From: Clavaria fumosa | Taxonomy: Eukaryota; Basidiomycota; Agaricomycetes; Agaricales; Clavariaceae | NCBI GenBank assembly: GCA_951802425.1 | Contig: OX637795.1 | Span: 1,302,001 to 1,366,000, forward strand | Length of the DNA stretch: 64,000 nucleotides | Direction of reading: 5' to 3' | Shown here: positions 44,304 through 57,000 of the stretch, piece by piece | Layout: every line of letters begins with the position of its first letter | How positions within the stretch are numbered: the stretch's first letter is position 1 | Position numbers and translations under genes: made by a program | Notes under the pieces: generated by a model | What the model was told of the DNA's origin: nothing | Seen by the model: the letters and a program-made list of their open reading frames with translations, nothing else | Database searches by the model: none

Positions 44304-45107
44304 GAGGAGCGGCATAAATATCCTTTTTTGGCAATCTAGCATGTGACTTGATTTTATTTTATTTTTTAATCGGGTTTAAACCTGTTTACTATAGTCTAAT
44401 CTGTGGCCCGAGCACCTCAGAGTCGTACGTCCTCTGGCATCCATGCCTCCTACCTCCTCTGGCATCCGTGCCCCCTACGCTCCATGCGTCTCTTTACTCT
44501 CACATACCACGCCCCGTGTGTCCAGATGCCCCGCATCCACTTCTCTATGCCCCGTGCATCTTAGAGGCTCATAACCTCTCTCGTCTCTTGCTCTGTGCAT
44601 CTCAGAGGCTCATACCGCCTCCCTCTCTCTCTCCTAATCTAATCTTACACTTTGCTTACCTTTCTTTCTCTCTGCTTATCAGTGTTTATCGTTGGAGCCT
44701 TGCTTCCATGCCGCCCGGCTCTCTTTCTCCTTTCATCCTAGTGCCCGCTCTTCATCTGAGTCATTTCTCCTTTCTTAAATGTGAGGGACACCGAGTTCAC
44801 CTCTTTGCCTCCTCTCTTGCCCTCGGTGTCCCTTACGTATGTTGTTCTCTCTCAGTTTTCCCTCTTTGCTCTCATCTTTTGTCTCTTACTAGCCTCGCAT
44901 CTGCACTATTCGTGTCGCTACCCTCCCGCCCTCCCTGTGTACTGTAGTCATGTTTGTTGTTCTTTACCGGCCCACTCATCAATCTCACCTGCAGGCACTT
45001 TGTTTGTGCCGTGATTGCCTAATCAGCCCATTCACTCAGGCTCGTCCTCCTTGCTTGGTCATCAGATTAGTCAGCATTTCTATACCGCAACATGTAGCTA
45101 TGACAAA
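44304..45107. other. C/T-rich intergenic region
   Basis: Pyrimidine-rich, with short imperfect repeats such as CCTCTGGCATCC (44430-44470) and GTGCATCT-AGAGGCTCAT (44550 and 44604). The open frame at 44348-44947 reflects this composition and shows no domain. The copia element inserts at its right edge. Confidence 0.45.
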
Positions 45108-45112
45108 GATGC

Positions 45113-45358
45113 TGTTGAAGATCAAGCAGAGCGCGAAACTTTATTTTAGATTTTTCATTGCGACGCAAGTCGCGCGATACTGCTCAGTACAGACATCCGA
45201 CTGAGCAGTAAGTAAAATTTCTCTATACAAGCCTTTTACACTTTCTTATTGTGACGGCTACCTATAGATACACTTACATTTCAGGTAGCTATCCTATTAG
45301 GATCAGTACGGACATCCGACTGAGCAATACACTTACATTTCAGGGCATATCTTCTATA
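45113..45358 (+). repeat. 5' LTR of the copia element
   Basis: 246 bp, TGTTGAAGATC to CTTCTATA. It contains an internal direct duplication: GACATCCGACTGAGCA and ACACTTACATTTCAGG each occur twice. A strong splice donor, GTAAGT (45208-45213), lies upstream of two TTTCAG acceptors (ending 45284 and 45343), so the leader may be spliced. Confidence 0.95.
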
Positions 45359-45372
45359 GATTATGAGACCCG
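45359..45372 (+). promoter_or_regulatory. Candidate copia primer-binding site
   Basis: GATTATGAGACCCG abuts the LTR and contains the gag ATG (45363). It is identical to 945-958 in the other copia. It is complementary over 11 bases to the tRNA-Met anticodon arm, not to a tRNA 3' end. Confidence 0.55.
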
Positions 45373-46902
45373 CTCCCTCTCACGAAGACTCTATCCCCGC
45401 TCAAAGCTCCCCCTTCGCGATAGTAAAACTACGCGACGATGGGTCCAACTGGCCGGACTACGAAATGAAAGCGAAGACGGCTATGGGAGCAAAAGGGTTG
45501 ATTAGACACGTTGAAGGGACAGCAAGGAGGCCCTTACCTTTCGATATTGAGAATGGAAGACCAGTCACGGAACCCGGAAAGGTCGCCACACGCTCAGACA
45601 TTCAAGATCTAGAGCGTGCTATGGACGATTTTGAGCAAAAGGAATATGCGGCGCGGCATATCATGCTTACCACTGTATCCCCGCGACTCTCTACAATGCT
45701 CCGAGCCAATTCGTCTGCCGCTCAGATGTGGCAACAGATCGTATCCGATGCTACAAAGAAAAGTAAAGTTCACCAAGTTGATACGCGACACCGCCTGCAA
45801 GAAATGCGCTGCCCCGAGGGTGGAGACGTGCGCGTGCACCTCAATGCGATGACCAATCTTCGCAACAAACTGGAAGTGATTGGCGGATCTGTTAACGACG
45901 AGGACTTCGCGACGATGATACACGTTAGCTTACCTCTCAGCTATCGCCCCCTACTTCAATCCATCCTTCACGCCGCAGACATGAACGAAAAACCGGTCGA
46001 CCCGAACTACCTGATCAGAATTATCCTTGAGGAAAATCACCAGCGAGAGATCACTCACGGGCTATCGAAATCGGGCCAGGCCGCCTTCCAGACCAACAAA
46101 AACCGTCGAAGAGGGAGAGGAAACAAAGATTCAGGCCAAAACAAACACTGCGATAACTGCAAACGCACCAATCATAACACAGAGGATTGCTTTGCCAAAG
46201 GTGGACCCAAGGAGGGCCAACGCCCTCCCTGGGGCAAGAACAAGCGAAGTGGAGCGAGAGCTACGACGACGAATGAGAAGAAAGAAGATGCGGACGAGTG
46301 GGTAGCGTTCACCTGTTCTTCTACCCCCACGGACCTCACTGCCAAGACGACACACGCTTGTTCACACGTCACCGTGATCCTTGATAGTGGCGCGACCGCA
46401 CACTTTACTCCTTTGAGAGAAAAGTTGATCAATTTCCGGAAGACGTCTCCCAGGCCCGTCACTGCCGCAGATGGTGGAGAGTTCAATGGTATCGGGTGTG
46501 GTGACATGCCTGTAGAAGTCGTGAATGGATCAAAAGTATCAAAATTACTCCTCAAGGATGTCATCTACTCACCAAAGCTCGCGTTCACCCTCGTCTCCAT
46601 CGGTCGCCTTGATGACTCTGGATGTACCGCGGCGTTCGGCAACGGTCACTGTACCATCAGACGTTCTGATGGAAGGGAGATCACTCGTGTGAAGAAAGTG
46701 CATGGCCTATACCAGTTAAACGGTACTACGCACAAACATGCCCCACTACACGCCAACGCGGCCACACAGAGGCTTACAATAACGGAAGCGCATCGCACAC
46801 TAGGGCATATCAACGTCGGGAGCGTTAGACACACAATAAAAACTGGAAAAATTACCAGAATAACTCTTGACGAGGATTCTGAATTTGAGTTTTGCAACGC
46901 GT
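45363..46902 (+). pseudogene. Copia gag, protease and start of GAG-pre-integrase
   Basis: The frame is open from ATG 45363 to the gypsy insertion. Domains: a UBN2-type capsid (LRDDGSNWPDYEMKAKTAMG; residues about 15-200), a basic Gly/Arg stretch, the CCHC knuckle CDNCKRTNHNTEDC (residues about 262-275), the protease active site VILDSGATAHFT (about 338-349) and KDVIYSPKLAFTLVSIGRL. The pre-integrase domain follows (HRTLGHINVGSVRH). The gypsy lies exactly in the codons for the zinc-like CNAC-VQAKPHRQPFP block. Removing it with one GCGT copy restores the frame. No stop occurs in this part. Confidence 0.93.
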
Positions 46903-47808
46903 TGTAAGGATAATATGCAGTTTAAACATAGAAACATGACAGATACCAATCATCCAGATATTTCGGGATCCAAAGCAATCGCATCCGATACGATCCGATA
47001 ACAATCCGACACCGTCTGATAACGACCGATACTTATCCGACATCGGACTCTCCGGTCTCCGACTCCCCGTCAAGATCACAGCCCGCAGGTCACACATACC
47101 GCCTACACCCCTCTATTTCATCACTCCAGCATGGTCAGCGCTCGACATACTCACTATTCCATTCCCATTCCTCTATTTCATATACATGCTGTAAATTTCA
47201 TATTGTGATCCCTTTCAACCATCCGATCATTGAAACGTTTCAAACCCTTTGCAGTGCCTTGTCCATTGTTCCTAGTACCCCTTTGCTGTACCAGTCTCAC
47301 TCTCCTTGATTTTACAAGTGGTCCGGATGTACACCGATCATCGGACACTTCATTCCTCCGAACTGCATAACTCTTTTATGATACATGACCTCTATATGAC
47401 CTTGCACATGATACCGCATTACCTTCTGTAGCTTCCGGAAACTTCCGTAGAACCAGACTTGCTGTACTTACGAAAATGTACTTAAGTATGTACCAGGTTC
47501 TATGGTAATCCAGCTTTTTGAATGCCCACATCGTGCTGTGATTTTTAGCAAGCTCACCTTTCGTCGTACCTATTGATCCGCTGGCCTTCGTCGTCACCGG
47601 CCCCTCGAACCTTCGATCCAAACATCGGACTCTATCGGATCCGATACCGGAAACTCCGGACAATGTATATTTTCACTCTCTGAACCTTTTGCACTCAACC
47701 TCCACATCCTCCAAGGTTCTGTCTAGTGTACCTGTTGTGTAATAAGACCCCCTGAAGAACCCGGCTGCGAACATCTATTTGCAGCCAACACCTGTACAGC
47801 CTACTACA
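46903..47808 (+). repeat. 5' LTR of the nested gypsy
   Basis: 906 bp. It is rich in short CCGATAC/GATCCGATA words. It is followed at 47809 by ATTTTGGAGCCCACCGCGAG, a TGG-type tRNA primer-binding site, so this family is not self-primed like family B. Confidence 0.95.
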
Positions 47809-48197
47809 ATTTTGGAGCCCACCGCGAGGGGGTCGTAACAACGTCTTCACTACAGCCTTCAAGGATTCCCAGAGGCTCCTCCGCTTTCCAGCCTCGACGC
47901 TCCGAACGTCTGAGAAGTCGAAACCCGGATCGAATCACAGAACCACCGCACTCCGAACCTCCCAGAGAAGTAATTGAAACTTCCCACTTTCTTCCATCGG
48001 ACATTCCCAGTATTTCATCCATTGTTTACTCCCACACGAGCTTCGCCACCCCGGTTACCTCATTACCACAGATCTTCGAAGAACCACACTCACCGCTCAC
48101 ACCACTACCCCTCGAACTGAACACCTTACAATTTCCAACTGACGAACCACAGAATCCTCTCGATGCCATACAAGAACTTCCTCACACAGCAATACCA
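47809..48197 (+). other. gag leader of the nested gypsy
   Basis: It contains the tRNA-type primer-binding site at its left end and about 370 bp before the gag ATG at 48198. No domain is seen. Confidence 0.6.
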
Positions 48198-50174
48198 ATG
48201 GCCAACCAACCAAGATATCCGCTCCGTGGCGCTCACGGGGCCCCCGCCTTTGACGGAGTACCAACCCATCTCAACCGGTATTTCGAGGACATCAACATCG
48301 TACTCACTGGCATTAATCCAGACGTTCCGGAAGCCAATTTAATTCAGTACGCAAAGCACTACCTCAACACAGACACATGTCTCCTATGGGAGACCCTCAC
48401 ACCAGCCCCGGACACGGTATGGACCTGGGAAACCTTCAAAGCGGCTGTCCGACGCCTTTATCCAGGCTCCGATGGTGGTCGTTTGTTTTCTGTCACCGAT
48501 TTGGACCGTTTCATAACAGACTCGGCCCAAAAAGGGGTTTACACGCGCACAGAACACGGAGAATATTACCGGGACTTTCTCCGGATTACCTCGCACTTGA
48601 TCACTTCCCAACATATGTCTATAAATGACAGGAACCAACTTTACATCCTCGGATTTGGGGATCATACTAGGCGCCGGATCGAGAGCCGGCTCGCGATTAT
48701 ACTACCTAATCACCATCCGGAGGACCCATACCCGATGAATGAGGTTCACGCTGCAGCCGAATTTCTACTCTCCTCAACGTCCCCGCACTCCGTAACAACT
48801 GATCAATTCTCCGGACCTATCCACTTCGCATCCGCAACCCCTGGGAGGGAACCGAAACCAGTGGTCAAAAAGGAAGAACTCGACATGTCCGCGGCCTTGG
48901 CGACATTTGCTTCTACAATGGCTCGCCTGGAATCAATTTTATCAGCTCAGTCCCTCGAACCAGCAAAACGTTCCACCGCTCGGACCATGAATTCCCTTAC
49001 AAATCGGACGTGTAACTTCTGTTCGGAACTAGGTCATTTCGTTAGTACTTGTCCGAAAGCTCTCGAATACATCAAGTCTGGTAAATGTATACAGAACACC
49101 GAAGGCAGGATTTGCCTTCCCTCCGGATGATACTTGCCCGGGACTATCATAGGAAATAACTTATCCGAGCGCTTTGACAAGTACTACGCTACTTACCAAT
49201 CCCAGAACACGCAACCGGCGACTACCGCGGTATTTGAAGCACAGCCAACCGGATCATTTGTAAATCCCCCGGATATGGAAGACGATTTGGAAGAAGAAGA
49301 TGGCGAGAGGATCACCCTGGAAAATATGGCTCGCACCTTTGCAAACGATGTGGCAAAGAAAATAGACAAGAGCAAAAGGAAAGCGCCCGCACCCCGAAAT
49401 AACGATCCACAGCCATCTAGGTTACCTCCTCCGCCCGCTGTTGTCATTACCTCGCCTCCGGTCACGCGCCCATCGAAGCCGGAAAGAATCGAACGATCCG
49501 ACGTCCAGTATCATTACCAAGCTCTGATAGAAAATCCGGTAACAGTTCAACAAGTTTTCAATCGCGCACTCGACATTCCGGTCCGTGTGACACCCCGTGA
49601 ATTACTCGCCATTTCCGGAGACGTCTGCAAAAAGATGAAGGATATGGTCACTGCTTCCGTCGTACAGGACACGCTTTACATGAACATTACGGCCCCGGAT
49701 ACCTCCAATCTCGTCGTCGCAGTCAATGCTGCTCCACTCCGCATCGTAGAGGGCATTCTAGATGGCCGGATCACAGCGGAGTGTCTTCTTGACCAGGGTA
49801 GCTCTATTGTAGCAATGAGGCGAGATGTTTGGGAAAAGCTCGGCAATCCGTTGCACTCCGAACGAGTAATCCATATGGAATCATCCCATGGCACCATCGC
49901 TCCAACGCTCGGACTCATCAAAAATTTCCCTTTACAGATCGGTCCGTGCACGTTCCATGTTCAAATGCAAGTGGCAGACATGCTACCCTGCGAGGTTCTT
50001 GTCGGACGACCATTTTTTATGCTAACCAGCTCTCAGACAATTGACCATCCCCACGGAGCCCAGGATCTCATTCTAAACGATCCGAACACAGGAGAACGAA
50101 TCATTGTGCCAACAAAGGAGCGAATCCCGGTCTGCAAAACATCGAATAACAAGAAACCGCATCCGGATTTTTGA
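48198..50174 (+). pseudogene. gag and protease of the nested gypsy
   Basis: It starts at ATG 48198 (MANQPRYPLRGAHGAPAFDG). A capsid domain is followed by the CCHC knuckle CNFCSELGHFVSTC (residues about 272-285). A TGA at 49128-49130 interrupts GRICLPSG / YLPGTIIGNN; the same frame then continues to 50174. The protease part contains CLLDQGSSIVAMRRDVW and MLPCEVLVGRPFFM. The stop of this frame (TGA, 50172-50174) overlaps the ATG at 50174-50176 of the next frame, forming TGATG. That could couple termination to restart. Confidence 0.9.
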
Positions 50175-50577
50175 TGGCTGGAGCCTCGATTATCCGCAAA
50201 TCTACGGACTCACCTCCGGTCGATGCGGACACGGAACCTATACCCAAATACGAGACTCCAGCCATCTTTTCCACTTCCGTTCAAAAATTCTCATCATCTT
50301 CCCTTGTAAATTTAGCACCTCCCGATCCCATTCCCAGTATCAGTTTCTCGGACATTTCTCTCGATTCCGTTGATTCCCCGGTCACTATCGAATGTGAACC
50401 GACGCATCCGAATATCGCATACCCTCTGTACAACAATACCTCTAAAATGAATTTCCCGTCTATGGACACTGTTTTGCCAGTTTACCTAGGAAAGAAATAT
50501 AAGAAGGTAGCAAACCGCGTCAATCCGATCAAAGCAACGGTACCCGAAGAATTCCGGATTGTCCGACGCCGGCATCC
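50174..50577 (+). pseudogene. Start of the nested gypsy pol frame (linker before RT)
   Basis: MAGASIIRKSTDSPPVDADT to RIVRRRHP is open. It continues after the fold-back element as DPLANIPTLPTNPPDF (54040 on) when one GGCATCC copy is removed. It is a low-complexity linker with no domain of its own. The frame is -1 relative to gag-protease. Confidence 0.8.
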
Positions 50578-50704
50578 CACATAGTTCAGTCGGATATTGT
50601 AGTATATAACTACGTACCGGACGCTGCATATCCCCTGTATATAACGCGGTACCGGAATCTGCCGGAGATATCCGTATCCTTGGTATAATACAGGTCCGCC
50701 GGAG

Positions 50705-51717
50705 GATATCCCTCTCCAGTGTGAGACCTGTCCAGCGGAGGGATATTAGGATATCCCTCTCCAGTGTGAGACCTGTCCAGCGGAGGGATATTAGGATATC
50801 CCTCTCCAGTATGAGACCCATCCAGCGGAGATATTAGGATATCCCTCTCCTGTAAGAGACCTGTCCAGTGGAGATATTAGGATATCCTTCTCCAGTATGA
50901 GACCTGTCCAGTGGAGAGATATTAGGATATCCTTCCCCTGTATGAGACCTGTCCAGCGGAGATATTAGGATATCCTTCCCCTGTACGAGACCTGTCCAGC
51001 GGAGATATTAGGATATCCTTCCCCTGTATGAGACCTGTCCAGCGGAGATATTAGGATATCCTTCTGCAGTATGAGACCTGTCCAGCGGAGATATTAGGAT
51101 ATCCTTCCCCTGTACGAGACCTGTCCAGCGGAGATATTAGGATATCCTTCCCCTGTACGAGACCTGTCCAGCGGAGATATTAGGATATCCTTCCCCTGTA
51201 TGAGACCTGTCCAGCAGAGATATTAGGATATCCTTCCCCTGTATGAGACATGTCCAGCGGAGATATTAGGATATCCTTCCCCTGTATGAGACCTGTCCAG
51301 CGGAGATATTAGGATATCCTTCCCCTGTATGGGACCTGTCCAGCGGAGATATTAGGATATCCTTCTGCAGTATGAGACCTGTCCAGCGGAGATATTAGGA
51401 TATCCTTCCCCTGTACGAGACCTGTCCAGCAGAGATATTAGGATATCCTTCTGCAGTATGAGACCTGTCCAGGGGAGATATCAGGATATCCTTCCCCTGT
51501 ATGAGACCTCTCCAGTGGAGATAGTAGGATATCTATCCCCTGTATGAGACCTGTCCAGCGGAGATATTAGGATATCCTTCCCCTGTACGAGACCTGTCCA
51601 GCAGAGATATTAGGATATCCTTCTGCAGTATGAGACCTGTCTAGGGGAGATATTAGGATATCCTTCCCCTGTATGAGACCTCTCCAGTGGAGATAGTAGG
51701 ATATCTATCCCCTGTAC
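50705..51717. repeat. 43-bp satellite array, left arm of FB2
   Basis: About 23 units of GGATATCCTTCCCCTGTATG followed by AGACCTGTCCAGCGGAGATATTA, each containing the palindrome GGATATCC. Sub-types (CTGCAGTATGAG, CCCCTGTACGAG) recur in blocks, indicating local amplification. Confidence 0.92.
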
Positions 51718-53026
51718 CCAGCATGGCTGCTTCTGGTAAGCCACTATGACTGTGGGAACTTTTTCACACAGCTTGCAAAATATGACATATGATATATCAA
51801 AAAATCAGCAAAAATCAGGAGATTCTGGATCTGGACACCATACATATGTATCCTTCTTAGTTCAATGTCAATTTGCAAAATACACTGAATATATTTGTTT
51901 TTCCTCACTTCTTCAATACTTTGGCTTAAAAATAGATAGCTAGAGGATCTACACACCACCTGTGGACATATGGGAAGGGTGTGGATTAGTTTAACAACCC
52001 ATCAACCATCTCTGTCACCTCCCTGGAATCCATTACTAGGAATTAGGGTGTTATTGGCCTGGGAGCATGGCTATGTGTTAGATTGCAAATTCCAGCCATC
52101 AGACTATGCTTTATGACATTTAATACAACCACACAAAAGCCCATAATATTTGGTGCAGAACTACAGATTCCCCATGTCTATTTTCCCAAATTTCTCAAAA
52201 TCTCTCCCTAGACAGCCTCCTGTGTCAAATCACATATTCCTGTTGTCTAATAGCTGACAATGTATGCATAAATACATGTTCAAAGTTTGGTGAAGTTAGG
52301 TAAAGTTCTCAGGAAGTTAGCCCAGAATGTGTGTTTTGGAAGCCAGTCAAGGTCTTGCTTATCCTTGCCTGTGTTGTTGCCTTCACTTTAGACTGTCTTG
52401 TAAAACACACATTCTGGGCTAACTTCCTGAGAACTTTACCTAACTTCACCAAACTTTGAACATGTATTTATGCATACATTGTCAGCTATTAGACAACAGG
52501 AATATGTGATTTGACACAGGAGGCTGTCTAGGGAGAGATTTTGAGAAATTTGGGAAAATAGACATGGGGAATCTGTAGTTCTGCACCAAATATTATGGGC
52601 TTTTGTGTGGTTGTATTAAATGTCATAAAGCATAGTCTGATGGCTGGAATTTGCAATCTAACACATAGCCATGCTCCCAGGCCAATAACACCCTAATTCC
52701 TAGTAATGGATTCCAGGGAGGTGACAGAGATGGTTGATGGGTTGTTAAACTAATCCACACCCTTCCCATATGTCCACAGGTGGTGTGTAGATCCTCTAGC
52801 TATCTATTTTTAAGCCAAAGTATTGAAAAAGTGAGGAAAAACAAATGTATTCAGTGTATTTTGCAAATTGACATTGAACTAAGAAGGATACATATGTATG
52901 GTGTCCAGATCCAGAATCTCCTGATTTTTGCTGATTTTTTGATATATCATATGTCATATTTTGCAAGCTGTGTGAAAAAGTTCCCACAGTCATAGTGGCT
53001 TACCAGAAGCAGCCATGCTGGGTACA

Positions 53027-53910
53027 GGGGATAGATATCCTACTATCTCCACTGGAGAGGTCTCATACAGGGGAAGGATATCCTGATATCTCCCCTGGAC
53101 AGGTCTCATACTGCAGAAGGATATCCTAATATCTCTGCTGGACAGGTCTCGTACAGGGGAAGGATATCCTAATATCTCCACTGGACAGGTCTCATACAGG
53201 GGAAGGATATCCTAATATCTCCCCTGGACAGGTCTCATACAGCAGAAGGATATCCTAATATCTCTGCTGGACATGTCTCTTACAGGAGAAGGATATCCTA
53301 ATATCTCCGCTGGACAGGTCTCATACAGGGGAAGGATATCCTAATATCTCCGCTGGACAGGTCTCGTACAGGGGAAGGATATCCTAATATCTCCGCTGGA
53401 CAGGTCTCATACTGCAGAAGGATATCCTAATATCTCCGCTGGACAGGTCCCATACAGGGGAAGGATATCCTAATATCTCCGCTGGACAGGTCTCATACAG
53501 GGGAAGGATATCCTAATATCTCCGCTGGACATGTCTCATACAGGGGAAGGATATCCTAATATCTCCGCTGGACAGGTCTCATACAGGGGAAGGATATCCT
53601 AATATCTCCGCTGGACAGGTCTCGTACAGGGGAAGGATATCCTAATATCTCCGCTGGACAGGTCTCATACAGGGGAAGGATATCCTAATATCTCTCCACT
53701 GGACAGGTCTCATACTGGAGAAGGATATCCTAATATCTCCACTGGACAGGTCTCTTACAGGAGAGGGATATCCTAATATCTCCGCTGGATGGGTCTCATA
53801 CTGGAGAGGGATATCCTAATATCCCTCCGCTGGACAGGTCTCACACTGGAGAGGGATATCCTAATATCCCTCCGCTGGACAGGTCTCACACTGGAGAGGG
53901 ATATCCTCCG
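53027..53910. repeat. 43-bp satellite array, right arm of FB2
   Basis: The inverted counterpart of the left array, with fewer units. The apparent start of the pol frame at 53789 is translation of this array and not coding. Confidence 0.92.
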
Positions 53911-54039
53911 GCGGACCTGTATTATACCAAGGATACGGATATCTCCGGCGGATTCCGGTACCGCGTTATATACAGGGGATATGCAGTGTCCGGTACATAG
54001 TTATATACTACAATATCCGACTGAACTATGTGGGCATCC

Positions 54040-57000
54040 AGACCCCCTAGCCAATATACCGACACTTCCAACAAACCCACCCGATTTCACCCCCAGTCTC
54101 CGATATACTCAAGACCGGAAAGATGCGCATAATGCAAACCCCACCAGATTTTTATGGCCGGACGAAGAAAAACTCGTTCACTATCTGATTAAAGCCCAGG
54201 AGGATGCCTTTGCTTGGACGGAGACCGAAAAAGGACGATTCGACGCAAAATACTTCGATCCCATTATCATCCCGACAGTCGAACATGTCCCTTGGATCTT
54301 CAAAAATATACCGATTCCTCCCAGCATCTACGACGAAGTTCTGAAGGTTATCCGGGACAAGATAGCGGCCGGAGTCTATGAAGAGTCCAACTCCTCCTAT
54401 CGGTCCCAGTGGTTTTGCGTGTTAAAGAAGGACGGAAAGTCTCTCCGACTTGTCCATAACCTCCAGCCATTAAACAAAGTCACCATCGGCAACTCCGCGG
54501 TTCCCCCGATAATGGAAGTTTTTGCGGAATCATTCGCCGGACACGGATGCTATGGAACTCTCGACTTATTCGTCTCCTTCGATCAACGGTCTCTCGACGA
54601 GCGAAGTCGAGACCTTACCACATTTCAAACCCCTCTCGGAGCCAAACGGCTCACTTGCGTCCCAATGGGATACACCAACGCAACGCAGATTATGCATGGA
54701 GACGTCACGCATATACTACAAGACGAAATTCCGCATGTAACCATCCCATTCGTAGACGATGTAGCGATTAAGGGCCCGGAAACCCGATACGAGCTTCCGG
54801 ACAGCACTTATGAGATGATCCTGGAGAATCCGCAAATACGGCGGTTCGTTTGGGAGCATTTGAATAACGTCAACCGGGTGCTCCAATGAGTCAAAATAGT
54901 TGGAGGAACCTTTAATGGCAAGAAAACGACAATTTGCACCCCCGAAACAATCGTTACCGGACACACATGCACATATGAAGGGCGAGTTCCGGACGCTTCC
55001 AATGTTCAGCACATTCGAGACTGGCCTCCGTGCGAAACACTCACAGATGTACGATCATTTTTAGGTGTCTGTGGACTGCTCCGGATATTCATCAAAAACT
55101 ATGCCGTACTTGCCCGACCACTTGTCAGCCTAACTCGTAAGGACGTCCCATTCAGGTTTGAAGAAGAAGAGCAAAATTCAATGGACTGACTCAAACACGC
55201 AATAGTCAACTCATCCGCCATTCGACCGATCGATTACCGCTCTGGACGGCCCGTAATTATGGCCGTCGACTCGTCCAACATCACCGTCGGCTTCGCGCTA
55301 TTTCAAATCGGACAAGATGGAATCCGATACCCATCCAGATTCAGCTCGATTACCTGGAATGAATGCGAGGCCCGATACTCTCAAGCAAAAATCGAATTAT
55401 ACAGACTCTTCCACGCACTTCGGTCATACCGGATTTACCTTATCGGCCTTCTGAAATTCACCATTGAAATGGACGCGAAGTTCATTAAGGGTATGCTAAA
55501 CAATCCGGACGTTCAACCAAATGCTGCCATGAATCGATGGATTGCCAGTATACTACTCTTCGATTTCGACCTTGTTCATATTCCCGCAGATAAACACACC
55601 GGAGCCGACGGACTATCACGCCGACGTGCCGCAGATGGTGAAGAAGACACCGAGTCCGAAGATCACGAAGACTGGATCGATCGGAGCTATGTATTCGCCA
55701 TGGAACACATGAATCGAGCACCAGACGCTTCCTACCCATCCGAGACGCCACTAGCCGGCATCGCCCATTCTCGCTTCAAAGCTTACACAGGATCGATGCT
55801 ACTCAATTCGATGGTACCATCCAATGATTCACCGGCTCCGAATGAATCCTCCACCATCCTTATACTGCGACCTGACGCAGCAAAGAAAAGGGAAGAACAG
55901 ATCCGCAAAATCGAATCTTTCCTTCAAAACCCGATCTGTCCTTCCGGCATCAACGCAAACCAGTTCCGACGATTAGTCCGCTCCACATCCCAGTTCTTCA
56001 TTCTAGATGACAAGCTATGGCGTCGCCAACCTAACGGATGCCACCAGGTAGTGCCTCCGGACCACAAACGGCTCGCAATTATCACAGAGGCACACGATTC
56101 ACTTGGCCACAAAGGCGTTTACGTTATCCGAACACGTATTCTAAATCGGTTCTGGTGGCCGGTGTTGGATCAAGACGTAAAATGGTTTGTCCGAACTTGT
56201 CACCAATGACAGACTCGGCAAATCCAGAAGATTTTCATTCCACCAACGGTCGCCACACCGGCCGGTCTTTTCCGTCGAGCGCATATAGATACCATGTTCC
56301 TACCCAGAACCCGCGGTTTCCGACTTCTTGTCCACGCCCGATGCTCGTTATCCGCATATCTGGAAGCAAGACCGCTACGAAATGAGACTGCCCGACTTCT
56401 TGGAACCTTCATATTTGACGACATACTGTGCCGATGGGGAGCAGTAGAAGAGATCATTACGGATAACGGTGCCCCATTTATCAAAGCTCTTGATTTCCTC
56501 AAGAAGCAGTATGGAATCCATCACATCCGTATTTCCAGATATAATTCCCGCGCTAACGGCATCATCGAACGTGCCCACCGGTCGGTCCGCGAGTCGTTAA
56601 TCAAAGCAGCAGACGGAGACGAATCGAAATGGCCAGATGTTTTACCCTCAGTCATTTGGGCAGAACGAACCACAATCCAATGATCCACCAGTCACTCTCC
56701 ATTTTACATTGCACACGGCGTCGAACCGCTTTTCCCTTTCAACATATCCGAAGCAACATATCTAATTCCAACCGCCGATGCCCCGATGACCACTCCGGAA
56801 CTGATAGCCCTTTGTGCCCGCCAACTGCAAAAATGAGAAGAAGATCTTGTAACAATCGCCGATAAAGTGCTCGCTGCCCGCAAACAATCCGTCAAGCAGT
56901 TCATCGACGCACACCACAAGTCTATTATCGATTACGACTTCCAACCCGGATCGTTGGTATTGATCCGCAATTCGGCCATTGAAATGGAATTAAATCGGAA

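Larger units (their letters stand above)
50578..54032. mobile_element. Giant fold-back element FB2 (3.5-kb palindrome)
   Basis: The ends CACATAGTTCAGTCGG and CCGACTGAACTATGTG are perfect inverted repeats, and the match continues for over 100 bp. They are flanked by the 7-bp duplication GGCATCC (50571-50577 and 54033-54039). Arms: tip, array of 43-bp units, and a core of about 600 bp (left about 51720-52337, right 52402-53030) around a spacer of about 64 bp. The core is clearly related to that of FB1 (shared blocks such as CACATATTCCTG, AGTTTGGTGAAGTTAGG, AGTTCTCAGGAAG), but the tips and tandem arrays are not. There is no gene. Confidence 0.92.

Noticed and set aside
50705..53910. 43-bp repeats (GGATATCC) as CRISPR or centromeric array
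   Set aside because: They are contiguous tandem units, mirrored in the other arm, bounded by inverted repeats and a target duplication. They are part of FB2.
53789..54035. Start of the 366-codon frame as the N-terminus of pol
   Set aside because: Codons before 54040 translate the FB2 satellite and tip (LTLERDILISLRWTG repeated). The true pol continues from 50577.
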